Assembly (NCBI GenBank): GCA_020627605.1
Contig: JAHDGO010000009.1
Coordinates: 1-13,353 of the forward strand
DNA from: Yoonia sp.
GTDB taxonomy: Bacteria > Pseudomonadota > Alphaproteobacteria > Rhodobacterales > Rhodobacteraceae
Reading direction: 5' to 3'
DNA length: 13,353 bases
A program made the translations under genes and the position numbers. The notes beneath the pieces are model-generated. The model did no database searches and had not been told where the DNA came from. It was given only the letters and a program-made list of their open reading frames with translations. The number at the start of each line of letters is the position of its first letter. The first letter of the stretch is position 1. Shown piece by piece: positions 1 through 8,105 of the stretch.

Positions 1-806
1 CGGTGAAACTGCGCTGGAAACTGTCGTTGCAGGTGCGCGGCTCTGGCCCGGCCCGCCTGATTGCGACCGATTACTATGGCCCGACAAAGGACGGTGAACC
101 GGCACGCATCCGCGCCTATGCGTCATTTGATGCCGAGCGTCTGGACGAAACCGCCGATCCGTTCAGCCAGTTGGGCAACGGCTATTTCGCCATCCTGATC
201 GACCAGGGTGAGGGGATGACCCCCTATCAGGGGATCACGCCAATCGCTGGCGGGTCGCTGTCGTCCTGTGCGGAAACCTATTTCGCCCAGTCCGAACAGC
301 TGCCGACCCGCTTTGCCCTGACCTATGGCCAGTCACAACTGCCCGGCGAAGACACCCATTGGCGTGCTGGCGGCATGATGTTGCAGCACATGCCCAAAGC
401 CTCACCCCATGTCACCGGCGAAGGCGGCTCTGGCGAGGAAGGTTTGCTGGGTGCCACGGATATTCTGGATGCCGAAGAAGGTGAAAACTGGAACCGCGCC
501 AACCTGCTGCTGGACACTGTTGAAGAGCTGGAGCTGATCGGCCCGACGGTTGCACCAACGGACCTGCTGGTACGCCTGTTCCACGAAGAACAGCCACGCG
601 TCTACGACGCACAACCGATCAAGTTTGGTTGCAGTTGTTCGGAAGATAAAGTGCGGCAAAGCCTGTCGATCTATTCTGCCAAGGACATCGGCACCATGGT
701 CACGGATGAAGGCACGGTGACGGCCGACTGTCAGTTCTGCGGGTCGCACTATGTCTTTGATCCGGCCACGCTGGGGTTTGAGGCGGCAAAGGACGCCAGT
801 GCCTGA
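1..806 (+). CDS. hslO: Hsp33 redox-regulated chaperone, 5' end missing
   Basis: This is the C-terminal part of Hsp33, a cytosolic holdase switched on by oxidative unfolding. The frame is open from the first base: the GTG at position 3 reads as an internal Val in a stretch (KLRWKLSLQVRG) that lies well inside the family's N-terminal domain, so roughly 50-60 residues lie before the window. The visible 267 residues include the core substrate-binding domain and the C-terminal redox switch, with the four zinc-ligand cysteines in order: CxC (in FGCSCSEDKV) and CxxC (in CQFCGSHYVFD). All four are present, so the switch should work. The Nudix gene downstream overlaps its 3' end by 8 bases, suggesting co-transcription and translational coupling. 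Family assignment is firm; the true start cannot be seen. Confidence 0.95.
   Translation, partial: VKLRWKLSLQVRGSGPARLIATDYYGPTKDGEPARIRAYASFDAERLDETADPFSQLGNGYFAILIDQGEGMTPYQGITPIAGGSLSSCAETYFAQSEQLPTRFALTYGQSQLPGEDTHWRAGGMMLQHMPKASPHVTGEGGSGEEGLLGATDILDAEEGENWNRANLLLDTVEELELIGPTVAPTDLLVRLFHEEQPRVYDAQPIKFGCSCSEDKVRQSLSIYSAKDIGTMVTDEGTVTADCQFCGSHYVFDPATLGFEAAKDASA
788..793 (+). promoter_or_regulatory. Shine-Dalgarno site for the Nudix gene
   Basis: AAAGGA lies inside the 3' end of hslO, five bases before the GTG at 799. It is the main reason for choosing that GTG over the in-frame ATG at 751, which would overlap hslO by 56 bases and add residues not expected in the family. Confidence 0.6.
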
Positions 807-1383
807 TTTGCGCCAACGTCTGACCGATGCGCTGTCCCATCAGGGCAGCGTGTCGTCAGACTTTGACCTGAACCCCGACACAGCTGCGCCAGACTGCCGC
901 CTGACGCCTGCGGGTGTGCTGGTTGGCATTTCGGCGGCGCGTGAAACTGTCGTTCTGACCAAACGCTCTGCCAGGCTGAAGCATCATCCCGGCCAGATCG
1001 CCTTTCCCGGCGGGCGGCAGGACCCGACCGATGCCTCGCCCATCGCCGCCGCTCTGCGCGAGGCGCAGGAAGAAATTGGCCTGCCCCCTGATCTGGTCGA
1101 CGTGCTGGGCATGTTGCCCGCGCATCAGACTGTCACCAACTACCATGTCACCCCCGTATTGGGTCTGATCCGCAGCGATTTCGATATCCGCCCCGAGGCT
1201 GGCGAAGTCAGCGAGGTGTTTGAGGTTCCGCTGGCGCATCTGCTGGCCCGCGCGCGCTACCGCGTTGAGGGCCGTCACTGGCAAGGCCGCCGCCGCCAGT
1301 ATTACGTGGTGCCCTTCGGACCCTATTACATCTGGGGCGCAACCGCCCGGATGCTTTTCGCGCTGGCAGAGCGGATGGCATGA
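799..1383 (+). CDS. Nudix hydrolase, CoA pyrophosphatase (NudL) type
   Basis: Predicted 194-residue cytosolic Nudix enzyme that probably cleaves the diphosphate of coenzyme A or a CoA derivative to 4'-phosphopantetheine and 3',5'-ADP. The CoA-pyrophosphatase signature is visible at about residues 53-72 (LTKRSARLKHHPGQIAFPGG) and runs straight into the Nudix box, which ends REAQEEIGL at 87-95. The metal-binding glutamates E88, E91 and E92 are present. The box has D78 in place of the first Glu and one extra residue before REA, as in the NudL group rather than MutT. The GTG start at 799 overlaps hslO by 8 bases, and the stop overlaps the cca start as ATGA. Substrate is inferred from family signatures only. 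Confidence 0.88.
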   Translation: MPDLRQRLTDALSHQGSVSSDFDLNPDTAAPDCRLTPAGVLVGISAARETVVLTKRSARLKHHPGQIAFPGGRQDPTDASPIAAALREAQEEIGLPPDLVDVLGMLPAHQTVTNYHVTPVLGLIRSDFDIRPEAGEVSEVFEVPLAHLLARARYRVEGRHWQGRRRQYYVVPFGPYYIWGATARMLFALAERMA

Positions 1384-2516
1384 CACGTATCGCCGCAGAT
1401 TGGTTGCAGGACGCCGCATCGCAGCGGGTGTGCGCCCTGTTGACCGATGCAGGCCATCAGGCGTGGTTTGTCGGGGGCTGTGTGCGCAATGCGCTGCTGG
1501 GCGCACTGGTCGCCGATCTGGATATCAGCACCGACGCCCGGCCTGCGCAGGTCATGGCGCTGGCCGAGGCAGCAAAGATCAAGGCGATCCCCACAGGGAT
1601 CGCGCATGGCACGGTGACGCTGGTGGTGGATGACGTGCCTTACGAAATCACGACCTTCCGGCGCGATGTGGACACCGACGGGCGGCGCGCCACAGTGGTC
1701 TTTGCCGATGAAATTGCTGATGATGCCAGACGGCGTGATTTCACAATGAATGCGCTTTATGCCGATTCTGCTGGCACTGTCGCCGACCCGCTTGGCGGCC
1801 TGCCGGACCTGCACGCCCGGCGCATCCGGTTTATCGAGGATGCAGCCCAGCGCATCAAAGAAGATTACCTGCGCATCCTGCGCTTCTTCCGGTTCTATGC
1901 CTGGTATGGCGACCCGTCCGAGGGCCCGGATGCTGACGGGCTTGCCGCCTGTGCCGCGCATATCGCAGGGCTGCAATCGCTATCGGTTGAACGGGTCACG
2001 GCAGAGATGCTCAAATTGCTGGCCGCCCCTGATCCGGCCCCGGCGCTGGCGGCAATGGCCTCGACCGGCGCGCTGGCGCAGGTACTGCCCGGTGCGGAGG
2101 CTGGACCTCTTGCCGTTCTGATCCATCTGGAGGCAGAGACAGACATCGCCCCAGACCCTTTGCGCCGTTTGGCCATGATCGGTGGTCAGCCAGAGGATGC
2201 AATGCGACTGTCCAAGGTGCAGGCCGCATATCTGGCGCAGATCGGCAGCGGGGTGTCCCCGATTGAAATCAGTTATCGCCATGGTCCGGCACAGGGGCGC
2301 GATGCCCTGCTGGTGCAATCTGCCGCGCTGGCGCAGCCGGTCAGCCAGGATGATTTGCAAGCCGTTGCCATGGCAGCCCAACAGGCCTTCCCGCTCAAAG
2401 CCACTGATCTGATGCCCGCACTGTCAGGCCCCGCCTTGGGCGACGCGCTGAAAGCGGCAGAGGCGCGGTGGATCGCATCCGGCTTTACCCTGACCAAGGC
2501 GCAACTGCTTGAGTGA
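1380..2516 (+). CDS. cca: CCA tRNA nucleotidyltransferase (class II)
   Basis: Builds or repairs the 3' CCA end of tRNAs from CTP and ATP without a template. The 378-residue protein shows the class II nucleotidyltransferase motifs in order: GGCVRNALLG (residues 32-41), the catalytic carboxylates in DLD (D46, D48), RRDFTMNAL (118-126, sugar and fold contacts) and EDYLRILRFFRFYA (the RNA/nucleotide-binding helix after the palm). There is no C-terminal HD phosphohydrolase domain, so it is the short alphaproteobacterial form. ATG at 1380 overlaps the Nudix stop (ATGA), implying coupled translation. The protein could be a partial (A-adding or CC-adding) enzyme, but a single full-CCA enzyme is the usual case in this group. 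Confidence in the family is very high. Confidence 0.94.
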   Translation: MTRIAADWLQDAASQRVCALLTDAGHQAWFVGGCVRNALLGALVADLDISTDARPAQVMALAEAAKIKAIPTGIAHGTVTLVVDDVPYEITTFRRDVDTDGRRATVVFADEIADDARRRDFTMNALYADSAGTVADPLGGLPDLHARRIRFIEDAAQRIKEDYLRILRFFRFYAWYGDPSEGPDADGLAACAAHIAGLQSLSVERVTAEMLKLLAAPDPAPALAAMASTGALAQVLPGAEAGPLAVLIHLEAETDIAPDPLRRLAMIGGQPEDAMRLSKVQAAYLAQIGSGVSPIEISYRHGPAQGRDALLVQSAALAQPVSQDDLQAVAMAAQQAFPLKATDLMPALSGPALGDALKAAEARWIASGFTLTKAQLLE

Positions 2517-3090
2517 TCTTTTGCCTCTCTTCGGGTTCGTGTTCTTCGGGCTGTTTTCGCCCGGGCCAAATGTCATCCTGATCACATCGTCAGGGGCGCG
2601 GTTCGGATTTCAGCGGACAATCCCGCATGTGCTGGGCGTGGCGCTGGGCGTTGGTGTCATTGCCTTTGTCACCGGGGCTGGTGTGGGGGCATTGATCGCG
2701 GCCCTGCCGGTGCTGGGTCTGGTGCTGAAGATCGTCGCCAGTCTTTGGATTTTGTGGATGGCCTACCAGCTGTGGCATGCGGATCCCGCGCGCAAAAAGC
2801 AATCAGACCGGCCGTTTACGTTTGTCGAGGCGGTGCTGTTCCTGTGGGTCAACCCCAAGGTCTGGGCCGTCGCCCTTTCGGCCACCGCCTATGTCATCGC
2901 GCTGCCGCCAATGCGGCAGGCGACGATGCTGGCGCTGACATTCTCGACGCTCAATCTGGGGGTCTGCCTGTTCTGGGCCACGGCTGGCAGTCTGCTTGCC
3001 TATTTGCTGAAAAACTCGGCGGCATGGCGCATCTTCATGCGCGTGATGGCGCTGGCGCTGGCTGCCTTCTCGGTCCTGGTTTTCCTTTAG
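2509..3090 (+). CDS. LysE/RhtB-family amino-acid exporter
   Basis: Inner-membrane exporter of 193 residues, the usual LysE/RhtB size. About six hydrophobic segments are visible. The first contains the family hallmark SPGPNVILITSSGARFG, with the PGP motif at about residues 18-20 and the following glycine-spaced pattern. A conserved NPK follows in the middle (LWVNPKVWA). Substrate (amino acid, homoserine lactone or similar) cannot be told from sequence. The start is a TTG at 2509, overlapping the cca stop by 8 bases, with AAGG at 2496-2499 nine bases upstream; no ATG gives the expected N-terminus. It looks translationally coupled to cca, though no functional link to tRNA maturation is apparent. 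Confidence 0.88.
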   Translation: MSDLLPLFGFVFFGLFSPGPNVILITSSGARFGFQRTIPHVLGVALGVGVIAFVTGAGVGALIAALPVLGLVLKIVASLWILWMAYQLWHADPARKKQSDRPFTFVEAVLFLWVNPKVWAVALSATAYVIALPPMRQATMLALTFSTLNLGVCLFWATAGSLLAYLLKNSAAWRIFMRVMALALAAFSVLVFL

Positions 3091-3100
3091 GTCAACCTTT

Positions 3101-3108
3101 GCTATAGC
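3101..3108 (+). promoter_or_regulatory. Possible -10 box before the ABC exporter pair
   Basis: GCTATAGC sits in the only sizeable gap of the plus-strand run. TATA-containing boxes of this form are common before rhodobacterial genes. No convincing -35 hexamer lies 16-18 bases upstream (the region reads TTTTCC). If real, transcription would start at about 3114, after the GTG at 3111, which favours the ATG at 3138 as the ABC gene start. Confidence 0.3.
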
Positions 3109-3137
3109 GGGTGTCTCGCATTTCAGCAGGCAAGCAC

Positions 3138-4985
3138 ATGTTTCGGTTTTTCGAAGGTCTTGTCGATCCCTATGTGACCTACACAGAGACCGACACACCG
3201 CCCAAGCGGCTCTATCCGTTTCTGCGTGAATACGCAGAGCCGTTTCGCGGTGTGTTCCTTCTGACCGGGGCGCTTTCGATCGTCATTGCCATCATTGAAA
3301 TCTGGCTATTGGCCTATCTGGGGCGCTTGCTGGATATCCTTGGCGGCGGCACCCCGGCAGAGGTCTGGGCGCAAAGCGGCGCAGAGCTGATCCTGGTCGC
3401 CGTGCTGATCCTCACGGCGCGTCCGGCGATCCATGTCGTGCAGATCATGCTGCTGAACAATACCATCCTGCCAAACTTCGGCACGCTGGTACGCTGGCGG
3501 GCGCACCGGCATGTGCTGCGCCAGTCCGTGGGCTGGTTTGAGGATGATTTTGCAGGCCGGATCGCCAACCGGATCATGCAGACGCCGCCTGCGGCAGGGG
3601 CTGTGGTATTTCAACTGTTCGATGCGATCACCTATGCCATCGCCTATGTGTTTGCGGCTCTGATCCTGTTGGGTCAGGCCGATTTGCGGCTGGTGATCCC
3701 GCTGCTGTTCTGGCTGATCCCCTATCTGTTCCTGCTGCGCTGGGTCGTCAAACGGATCACGCCTGCGTCAGAGGCTGCATCGAACGCACGTAGTGCTGTC
3801 ACGGGCCGCGTGGTCGACAGCTACACCAACATCCACGCGGTCAAGATGTTTGCCCATCACGACCGCGAGGTCGATTACGCCAAAGAGGCCATCGAAGAGG
3901 CGCGGCAGACGTTTCAGTACGAAATGCGCCTTTATACGATGATGGACGCCGGGCTGATGCTGCTGAACGGTGTGCTGGTTGTCGGGGTTGTGGGCTGGGC
4001 GATCTGGCTGTGGCTGGGCGGCGCGGCGTCACTGGGTCTGGTGGCGGTGGCCTCGACGCTGGCGCTGCGGCTGAACGCCATGTCGGGCTGGATCATGTGG
4101 GCGATGTCGGATTTCTTTCGTCAGTTGGGCGTGGTCAAGGAAGGTATGGAAACCATCGCCCAGCCGGTCACGCTGCATGATCGCGCCGGTGCGGTGCAGC
4201 TGGCGGTCAAGGATGGCAGTGTCCAGATCGAAGATCTGTCGCATCACTATGGCAAGCAGACAGGCGGTCTGGATCAGATCAGCCTGTCAATTGCACCGGG
4301 GGAAAAGGTCGGGCTGGTGGGCCAGTCAGGCGCCGGGAAGTCGACGTTGGTGAAACTGATCCTGCGGTTCTACGACGCTGAAAAGGGCCGCATCGTGATT
4401 GATGGTCAGGATATCGCGGCGGCCACGCAGGACAGCCTGCGCCGCGCGATTGGTGTGGTGCAGCAGGATAGTGCGCTTTTGCACCGGTCGGTGCGCGACA
4501 ACATCCTGTATGGCAATCCCGACGCAACCGAGGATCAGGTGATTGCAGCCGCCAAACAGGCCGAGGCGCATGATTTCATTCTGGGCCTGGAGGATAGCGA
4601 AGGTCGTACAGGCTATGACGCCAAGGTGGGCGAACGCGGCGTGAAGCTGTCAGGCGGACAGCGGCAGCGGATCAGCTTGGCGCGGGTGATGCTGAAGGAT
4701 GCGCCGATCCTGCTCTTGGATGAGGCGACAAGCGCGCTAGATAGCGAGGTCGAGGCCGCAATTCAGCAGACGCTTTACGGCATGATGGAAGGCAAGACCG
4801 TGATCGCCATCGCGCACCGCCTGTCGACCATCGCCCGCATGGACCGGATCATCGTCATGGATCAGGGGCGCATCGTCGAGGATGGCACTCATGAGGCGCT
4901 GCTGGCGGCAGAAGGACAATATGCACGGTTCTGGGCCCGCCAGTCTGGCGGGTTTCTGGGCCGTGATGCACAGGTAGCAGAATGA
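3138..4985 (+). CDS. ABC exporter half-transporter A (permease fused to ATPase)
   Basis: Inner-membrane type IV ABC exporter subunit of 615 residues, with about six membrane segments (roughly residues 35-310) followed by one ATPase domain. All ATPase motifs are intact: Walker A GQSGAGKST (395-403), Q-loop (VVQQDS), signature LSGGQ (504-508), Walker B ILLLDE with catalytic E529, and H-loop H560. ATG 3138 is preferred over the in-frame GTG at 3111 because GCAGG lies seven bases upstream and the protein then begins MFRFFEGLVDPY. The next gene is a second half-transporter overlapping by ATGA, so the two probably form a heterodimer. Both ATP sites look competent, unlike many heterodimeric exporters with one degenerate site. 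Substrate is unknown; MsbA-like lipid or drug export is possible. Confidence 0.9.
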   Translation: MFRFFEGLVDPYVTYTETDTPPKRLYPFLREYAEPFRGVFLLTGALSIVIAIIEIWLLAYLGRLLDILGGGTPAEVWAQSGAELILVAVLILTARPAIHVVQIMLLNNTILPNFGTLVRWRAHRHVLRQSVGWFEDDFAGRIANRIMQTPPAAGAVVFQLFDAITYAIAYVFAALILLGQADLRLVIPLLFWLIPYLFLLRWVVKRITPASEAASNARSAVTGRVVDSYTNIHAVKMFAHHDREVDYAKEAIEEARQTFQYEMRLYTMMDAGLMLLNGVLVVGVVGWAIWLWLGGAASLGLVAVASTLALRLNAMSGWIMWAMSDFFRQLGVVKEGMETIAQPVTLHDRAGAVQLAVKDGSVQIEDLSHHYGKQTGGLDQISLSIAPGEKVGLVGQSGAGKSTLVKLILRFYDAEKGRIVIDGQDIAAATQDSLRRAIGVVQQDSALLHRSVRDNILYGNPDATEDQVIAAAKQAEAHDFILGLEDSEGRTGYDAKVGERGVKLSGGQRQRISLARVMLKDAPILLLDEATSALDSEVEAAIQQTLYGMMEGKTVIAIAHRLSTIARMDRIIVMDQGRIVEDGTHEALLAAEGQYARFWARQSGGFLGRDAQVAE

Positions 4986-6814
4986 CACCGGAACGCTGGA
5001 TCGACCCATTCCAATATGCCGACGGATCACCGCCCAACACGCTTTTGGCATTCTTGGGATGGTGCCTGAAGGGCAGCGGCAAGGTCACTTGGCTGGCCGC
5101 GATCGTCTCTGCCTTGGCCGGCACGCTGGAGGTCGCGACGGCATTGATGCTGGGCTGGGTGATTGATGCGGCCCTTGCCAGCCCGGGCGACGGTTTCTTT
5201 GGACAGAACGTCATGCTGCTCGCAGGGGTTACGGCGTTCTTTGTCGTCCTGCGCCCGATCATATTGGGTCTGTCCGGTGTCCTGCAGGCCGTGGTTGTTG
5301 GCCCTGCGCTGAGCAATCTGATCCTGTCGCGGCTGCATCGCCATTCGCTGGGGCAGTCCGTCACATTCTTCGACGATGATTTCGCGGGCCGCATCGCGCA
5401 AAAGCAAATGCAGGCGGCGCGGGCCGCCAGCGATCTTGTGGTGGACATGATCCACACGGTGGCCTTTGCGCTGGCGTCGCTGATCGGATCGGTTGTGCTG
5501 CTGTTTACGGTTGATGCCCGCTCTGCCCTGCTGCTGGGCGTCTGGGCGATGGCCTACATCGGGATGATCCGCTATTTCATGCCGCGCATCCGCGCCAGGT
5601 CCAAGGCGCGGGCGGCGAACCGGGCGATGGTGACCGGGCAGGTCGTGGATACGATCACCAATATCAAGACAGTCAAGCTCTTTGCCCATGATGCCCATGA
5701 GGATCGCGCGGCGATTGACGCCATGGCGACCTTCTGGCGCAGCGCTGTAGGCTTTGGCTGGCTGTCCGCCACCTTTCGGTTCTGGCTGATGACACTGGCC
5801 GGGCTATTGCCGGTGATTTTGGTAGGGGCCACGCTTTATTTCTGGTCGGTGGGCGCGGCGAGCGCTGGTGACATTGCCGCGGCTGGTGCGATTTCCCTGC
5901 GGCTGTCGCAGATGACCGGATGGGTCAGTTTCACCCTGCTGGGCATGTACGCCAATGTCGGTGAGGTTGAGGATGCCATGCACACCCTGTCGCCAGCCCA
6001 TACGCTGACCGACGCACCAGATGCCAAGGTGTTGGTGGTGGATCGGGGTGTGATCACATTCAAGGATGTCACCTTCAGCTATGGCGGGGGTCCCGGCGGC
6101 CTGAGTGATGTCAGCCTGACTGTCAAACCGGGCGAAAAACTGGGTCTTGTTGGTGCATCGGGTGCTGGCAAATCCACGCTGGTTGCCTTGCTTCTGCGGC
6201 TTTATGATACCGAGGCAGGCCGGATTGCTGTTGACGGTCACGATCTGCGGGATGTCACGCAGGAAAGCCTGCGCCGTCAGATCGGGATGGTCACGCAGGA
6301 AACCGCGATGTTCAACCGCTCTGCCCGCGACAACATCCGCTATGGCAAGCCTGACGCCACGGATGCCGAGATTGAAGCGGCCGCGATGCAGGCAGAGGCG
6401 CATGAATTCATCAAGGACCTGCGCGATCACAAGGGCCGCAAAGGCTATGACGCGCATCTGGGCGAGCGCGGGGTCAAGCTGTCAGGCGGGCAGCGCCAGC
6501 GTATCGCGATAGCGCGCGCCATTCTGAAAGATGCCCCCATTCTGGTGCTGGACGAGGCGACAAGCGCGCTGGACAGTGAGGTCGAGGCATCAATCCAGTC
6601 CGCGCTGCAAAAGATCATGGGTGACAAGACCGTCATTGCAATCGCCCACCGTCTGTCGACGCTTGCGCAGATGGATCGCATTGTCGTGCTTGACGCTGGC
6701 CGCGTGGTAGAGGAAGGCACACATACCGATCTGCTGGCCAAGGGCGGGCTCTATGCCCGGTATTGGAACCGGCAATCGGGTGGGTTTATCAACGTGAAAG
6801 ACGCGGCGGAATAA
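4982..6814 (+). CDS. ABC exporter half-transporter B (permease fused to ATPase)
   Basis: Second half-size ABC exporter, 610 residues, with the same layout: about six membrane segments then one ATPase domain. Motifs are Walker A GASGAGKST (391-399), Q-loop (MVTQET), signature LSGGQ (500-504), Walker B ILVLDE with E525, and H-loop H556. It is clearly paralogous to the preceding gene; the ATPase halves match almost motif for motif, and both begin with a similar soluble stretch (IDPFQYADGSPP here, VDPYVTYTETDTPP there). ATG 4982 overlaps the upstream stop as ATGA. The membrane halves are much more diverged than the ATPase halves, consistent with complementary halves of one pore rather than a recent copy. 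Substrate cannot be read from sequence. Confidence 0.9.
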   Translation: MTPERWIDPFQYADGSPPNTLLAFLGWCLKGSGKVTWLAAIVSALAGTLEVATALMLGWVIDAALASPGDGFFGQNVMLLAGVTAFFVVLRPIILGLSGVLQAVVVGPALSNLILSRLHRHSLGQSVTFFDDDFAGRIAQKQMQAARAASDLVVDMIHTVAFALASLIGSVVLLFTVDARSALLLGVWAMAYIGMIRYFMPRIRARSKARAANRAMVTGQVVDTITNIKTVKLFAHDAHEDRAAIDAMATFWRSAVGFGWLSATFRFWLMTLAGLLPVILVGATLYFWSVGAASAGDIAAAGAISLRLSQMTGWVSFTLLGMYANVGEVEDAMHTLSPAHTLTDAPDAKVLVVDRGVITFKDVTFSYGGGPGGLSDVSLTVKPGEKLGLVGASGAGKSTLVALLLRLYDTEAGRIAVDGHDLRDVTQESLRRQIGMVTQETAMFNRSARDNIRYGKPDATDAEIEAAAMQAEAHEFIKDLRDHKGRKGYDAHLGERGVKLSGGQRQRIAIARAILKDAPILVLDEATSALDSEVEASIQSALQKIMGDKTVIAIAHRLSTLAQMDRIVVLDAGRVVEEGTHTDLLAKGGLYARYWNRQSGGFINVKDAAE

Positions 6815-8017
6815 ATGCTGACCATCGAAAGCCTGACCCATCTTGGCATGGGTCGTGCCTCTGACGGGCAATCGCTGCTGCCGCGTGTTCTGCCGGGGGA
6901 AGAGGTCGAGGTTGCGCAGGACGGCACGCTGCGCATCGTGACGCCCTCGACTGACCGGGTCAGCCCGCCTTGCCGTCATTTCAAATCCTGCGGCGGCTGT
7001 GCGATGCAACATGCCACAGATGCCTTTGTTGCCGCGTGGAAGCAGGACATCGTGATCAAGGCGCTGGCTGCGCGGGGGCTGACCCCGGATTTCCGCCCGA
7101 TCACGACCTCCCCCGCAAAATCGCGCCGCCGGGCGAAACTGTCTGGCCGCCGCACCAAGAAGGGCGCGATGGTCGGCTTTCACGCCCGCGCCTCTGACAC
7201 ATTGGTGCAGGTGCCTGACTGCCAGCTGCTGACCCCTGCCCTGATTGCCAGCTTTCCCGCGCTGGAGGCGCTGACGCTGATTGCCGCCTCCCGCAAGGGC
7301 GAAATTGATCTGACCGTGACAGAGACCGACCATGGGCCTGACGTGCTGGTCGCCACGGACAAGGACCTGACCCCGCAGATGCGTGTCGCATTGGCAGCGC
7401 TTGCCAATCAGCATGGGCTGTCGCGGTTGGTGTGGAACGACGAACCTGTTGTCACCATTCACCCCCCTGCGCAGGATTTCGGCGGCACCGATGTTGTGCC
7501 ACCGCCCGGTGCCTTTCTGCAGGCCACAAAGCATGGTGAGGCCGCGCTGCTGGCGGCGGTGGAAGAGATCACGACGCGCGCCGGGCGCATCGTCGATCTC
7601 TTCGCCGGATGCGGGACGTTCACCCTGCCGCTGGCCAAACGCGCCGAGGTCCACGCCGTTGAAGGTGACGCGGCCATGACCGCCGCCCTCGATCGTGGCT
7701 GGCGTGCCGGGCATCAGTTGCGCCGGGTCACCACAGAGGCCCGCGATCTGTTCCGCCGCCCGCTGGAGCCTGACGAATTGGCAGGCTTTGAGGCAGCGGT
7801 GATCGACCCGCCCCGCGCCGGGGCCGAGGCGCAGATTGCCACACTGGCCGCGGCTGAGATCGGCACAATCGCGATGGTGTCCTGCAATCCCGTTACCTTT
7901 GCCCGCGATGCCGCAACGCTGGTTGACGCCGGATTTGTGATGCCCTGGGTGCAGGTTGTGGACCAGTTCCGCTGGTCACCCCATGTCGAGGTTGTCGCGG
8001 GTTTCACGCGAAAATGA
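6815..8017 (+). CDS. RNA 5-methyluridine methyltransferase, TrmA/RlmD family
   Basis: Predicted S-adenosylmethionine-dependent methyltransferase that makes 5-methyluridine in RNA, most likely 23S rRNA. The 400-residue protein has a short TRAM-like N-terminus and iron-sulfur ligands C53, C59, C62 and C136 (CxxxxxCxxC, then DCQLL), as in RlmD. The methyltransferase domain shows FAGCGTF (263-269, SAM binding), DPPRAG, and SCNP with the catalytic nucleophile C357. ATG 6815 follows the ABC stop (TAA) with no gap, so it should be read from the same transcript. Exact target (U747, U1939 or tRNA U54) is not resolved; many alphaproteobacteria make tRNA T54 with TrmFO, which argues for rRNA. No terminator is visible after it. 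Confidence 0.88.
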   Translation: MLTIESLTHLGMGRASDGQSLLPRVLPGEEVEVAQDGTLRIVTPSTDRVSPPCRHFKSCGGCAMQHATDAFVAAWKQDIVIKALAARGLTPDFRPITTSPAKSRRRAKLSGRRTKKGAMVGFHARASDTLVQVPDCQLLTPALIASFPALEALTLIAASRKGEIDLTVTETDHGPDVLVATDKDLTPQMRVALAALANQHGLSRLVWNDEPVVTIHPPAQDFGGTDVVPPPGAFLQATKHGEAALLAAVEEITTRAGRIVDLFAGCGTFTLPLAKRAEVHAVEGDAAMTAALDRGWRAGHQLRRVTTEARDLFRRPLEPDELAGFEAAVIDPPRAGAEAQIATLAAAEIGTIAMVSCNPVTFARDAATLVDAGFVMPWVQVVDQFRWSPHVEVVAGFTRK

Positions 8018-8105
8018 TGCCTTGGACAATGGTTTGTCTACCTTCTGCCACGATTGTGCATTAAACACCTGTGAAACGGCAAAGACCGTAACGATGGGCA
8101 GAGAC

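Noticed and set aside
3..5. GTG at the window start as the hslO start codon
   Set aside because: The residues after it belong to the interior of the Hsp33 N-terminal domain, so the gene begins before the window and this is an internal Val codon.
856..1506. Minus-strand 216-codon frame opposite the Nudix and cca genes
   Set aside because: Antisense to two clear enzymes with intact motifs, no recognisable domain; a shadow frame.
3111..3137. GTG at 3111 as the first codon of ABC half A
   Set aside because: The added residues (MSRISAGKH) look unrelated to the family, the possible promoter would place the RNA start after it, and ATG 3138 has a better ribosome site.
6590..7714. Minus-strand 374-codon frame opposite ABC half B and the RNA methyltransferase
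   Set aside because: Length alone supports it; the plus strand encodes complete, motif-bearing proteins over the whole stretch.
8024..8045. Small GACAA/TTGTC hairpin after the RNA methyltransferase
   Set aside because: Five AT-rich pairs with no T-run following; too weak to call a terminator.
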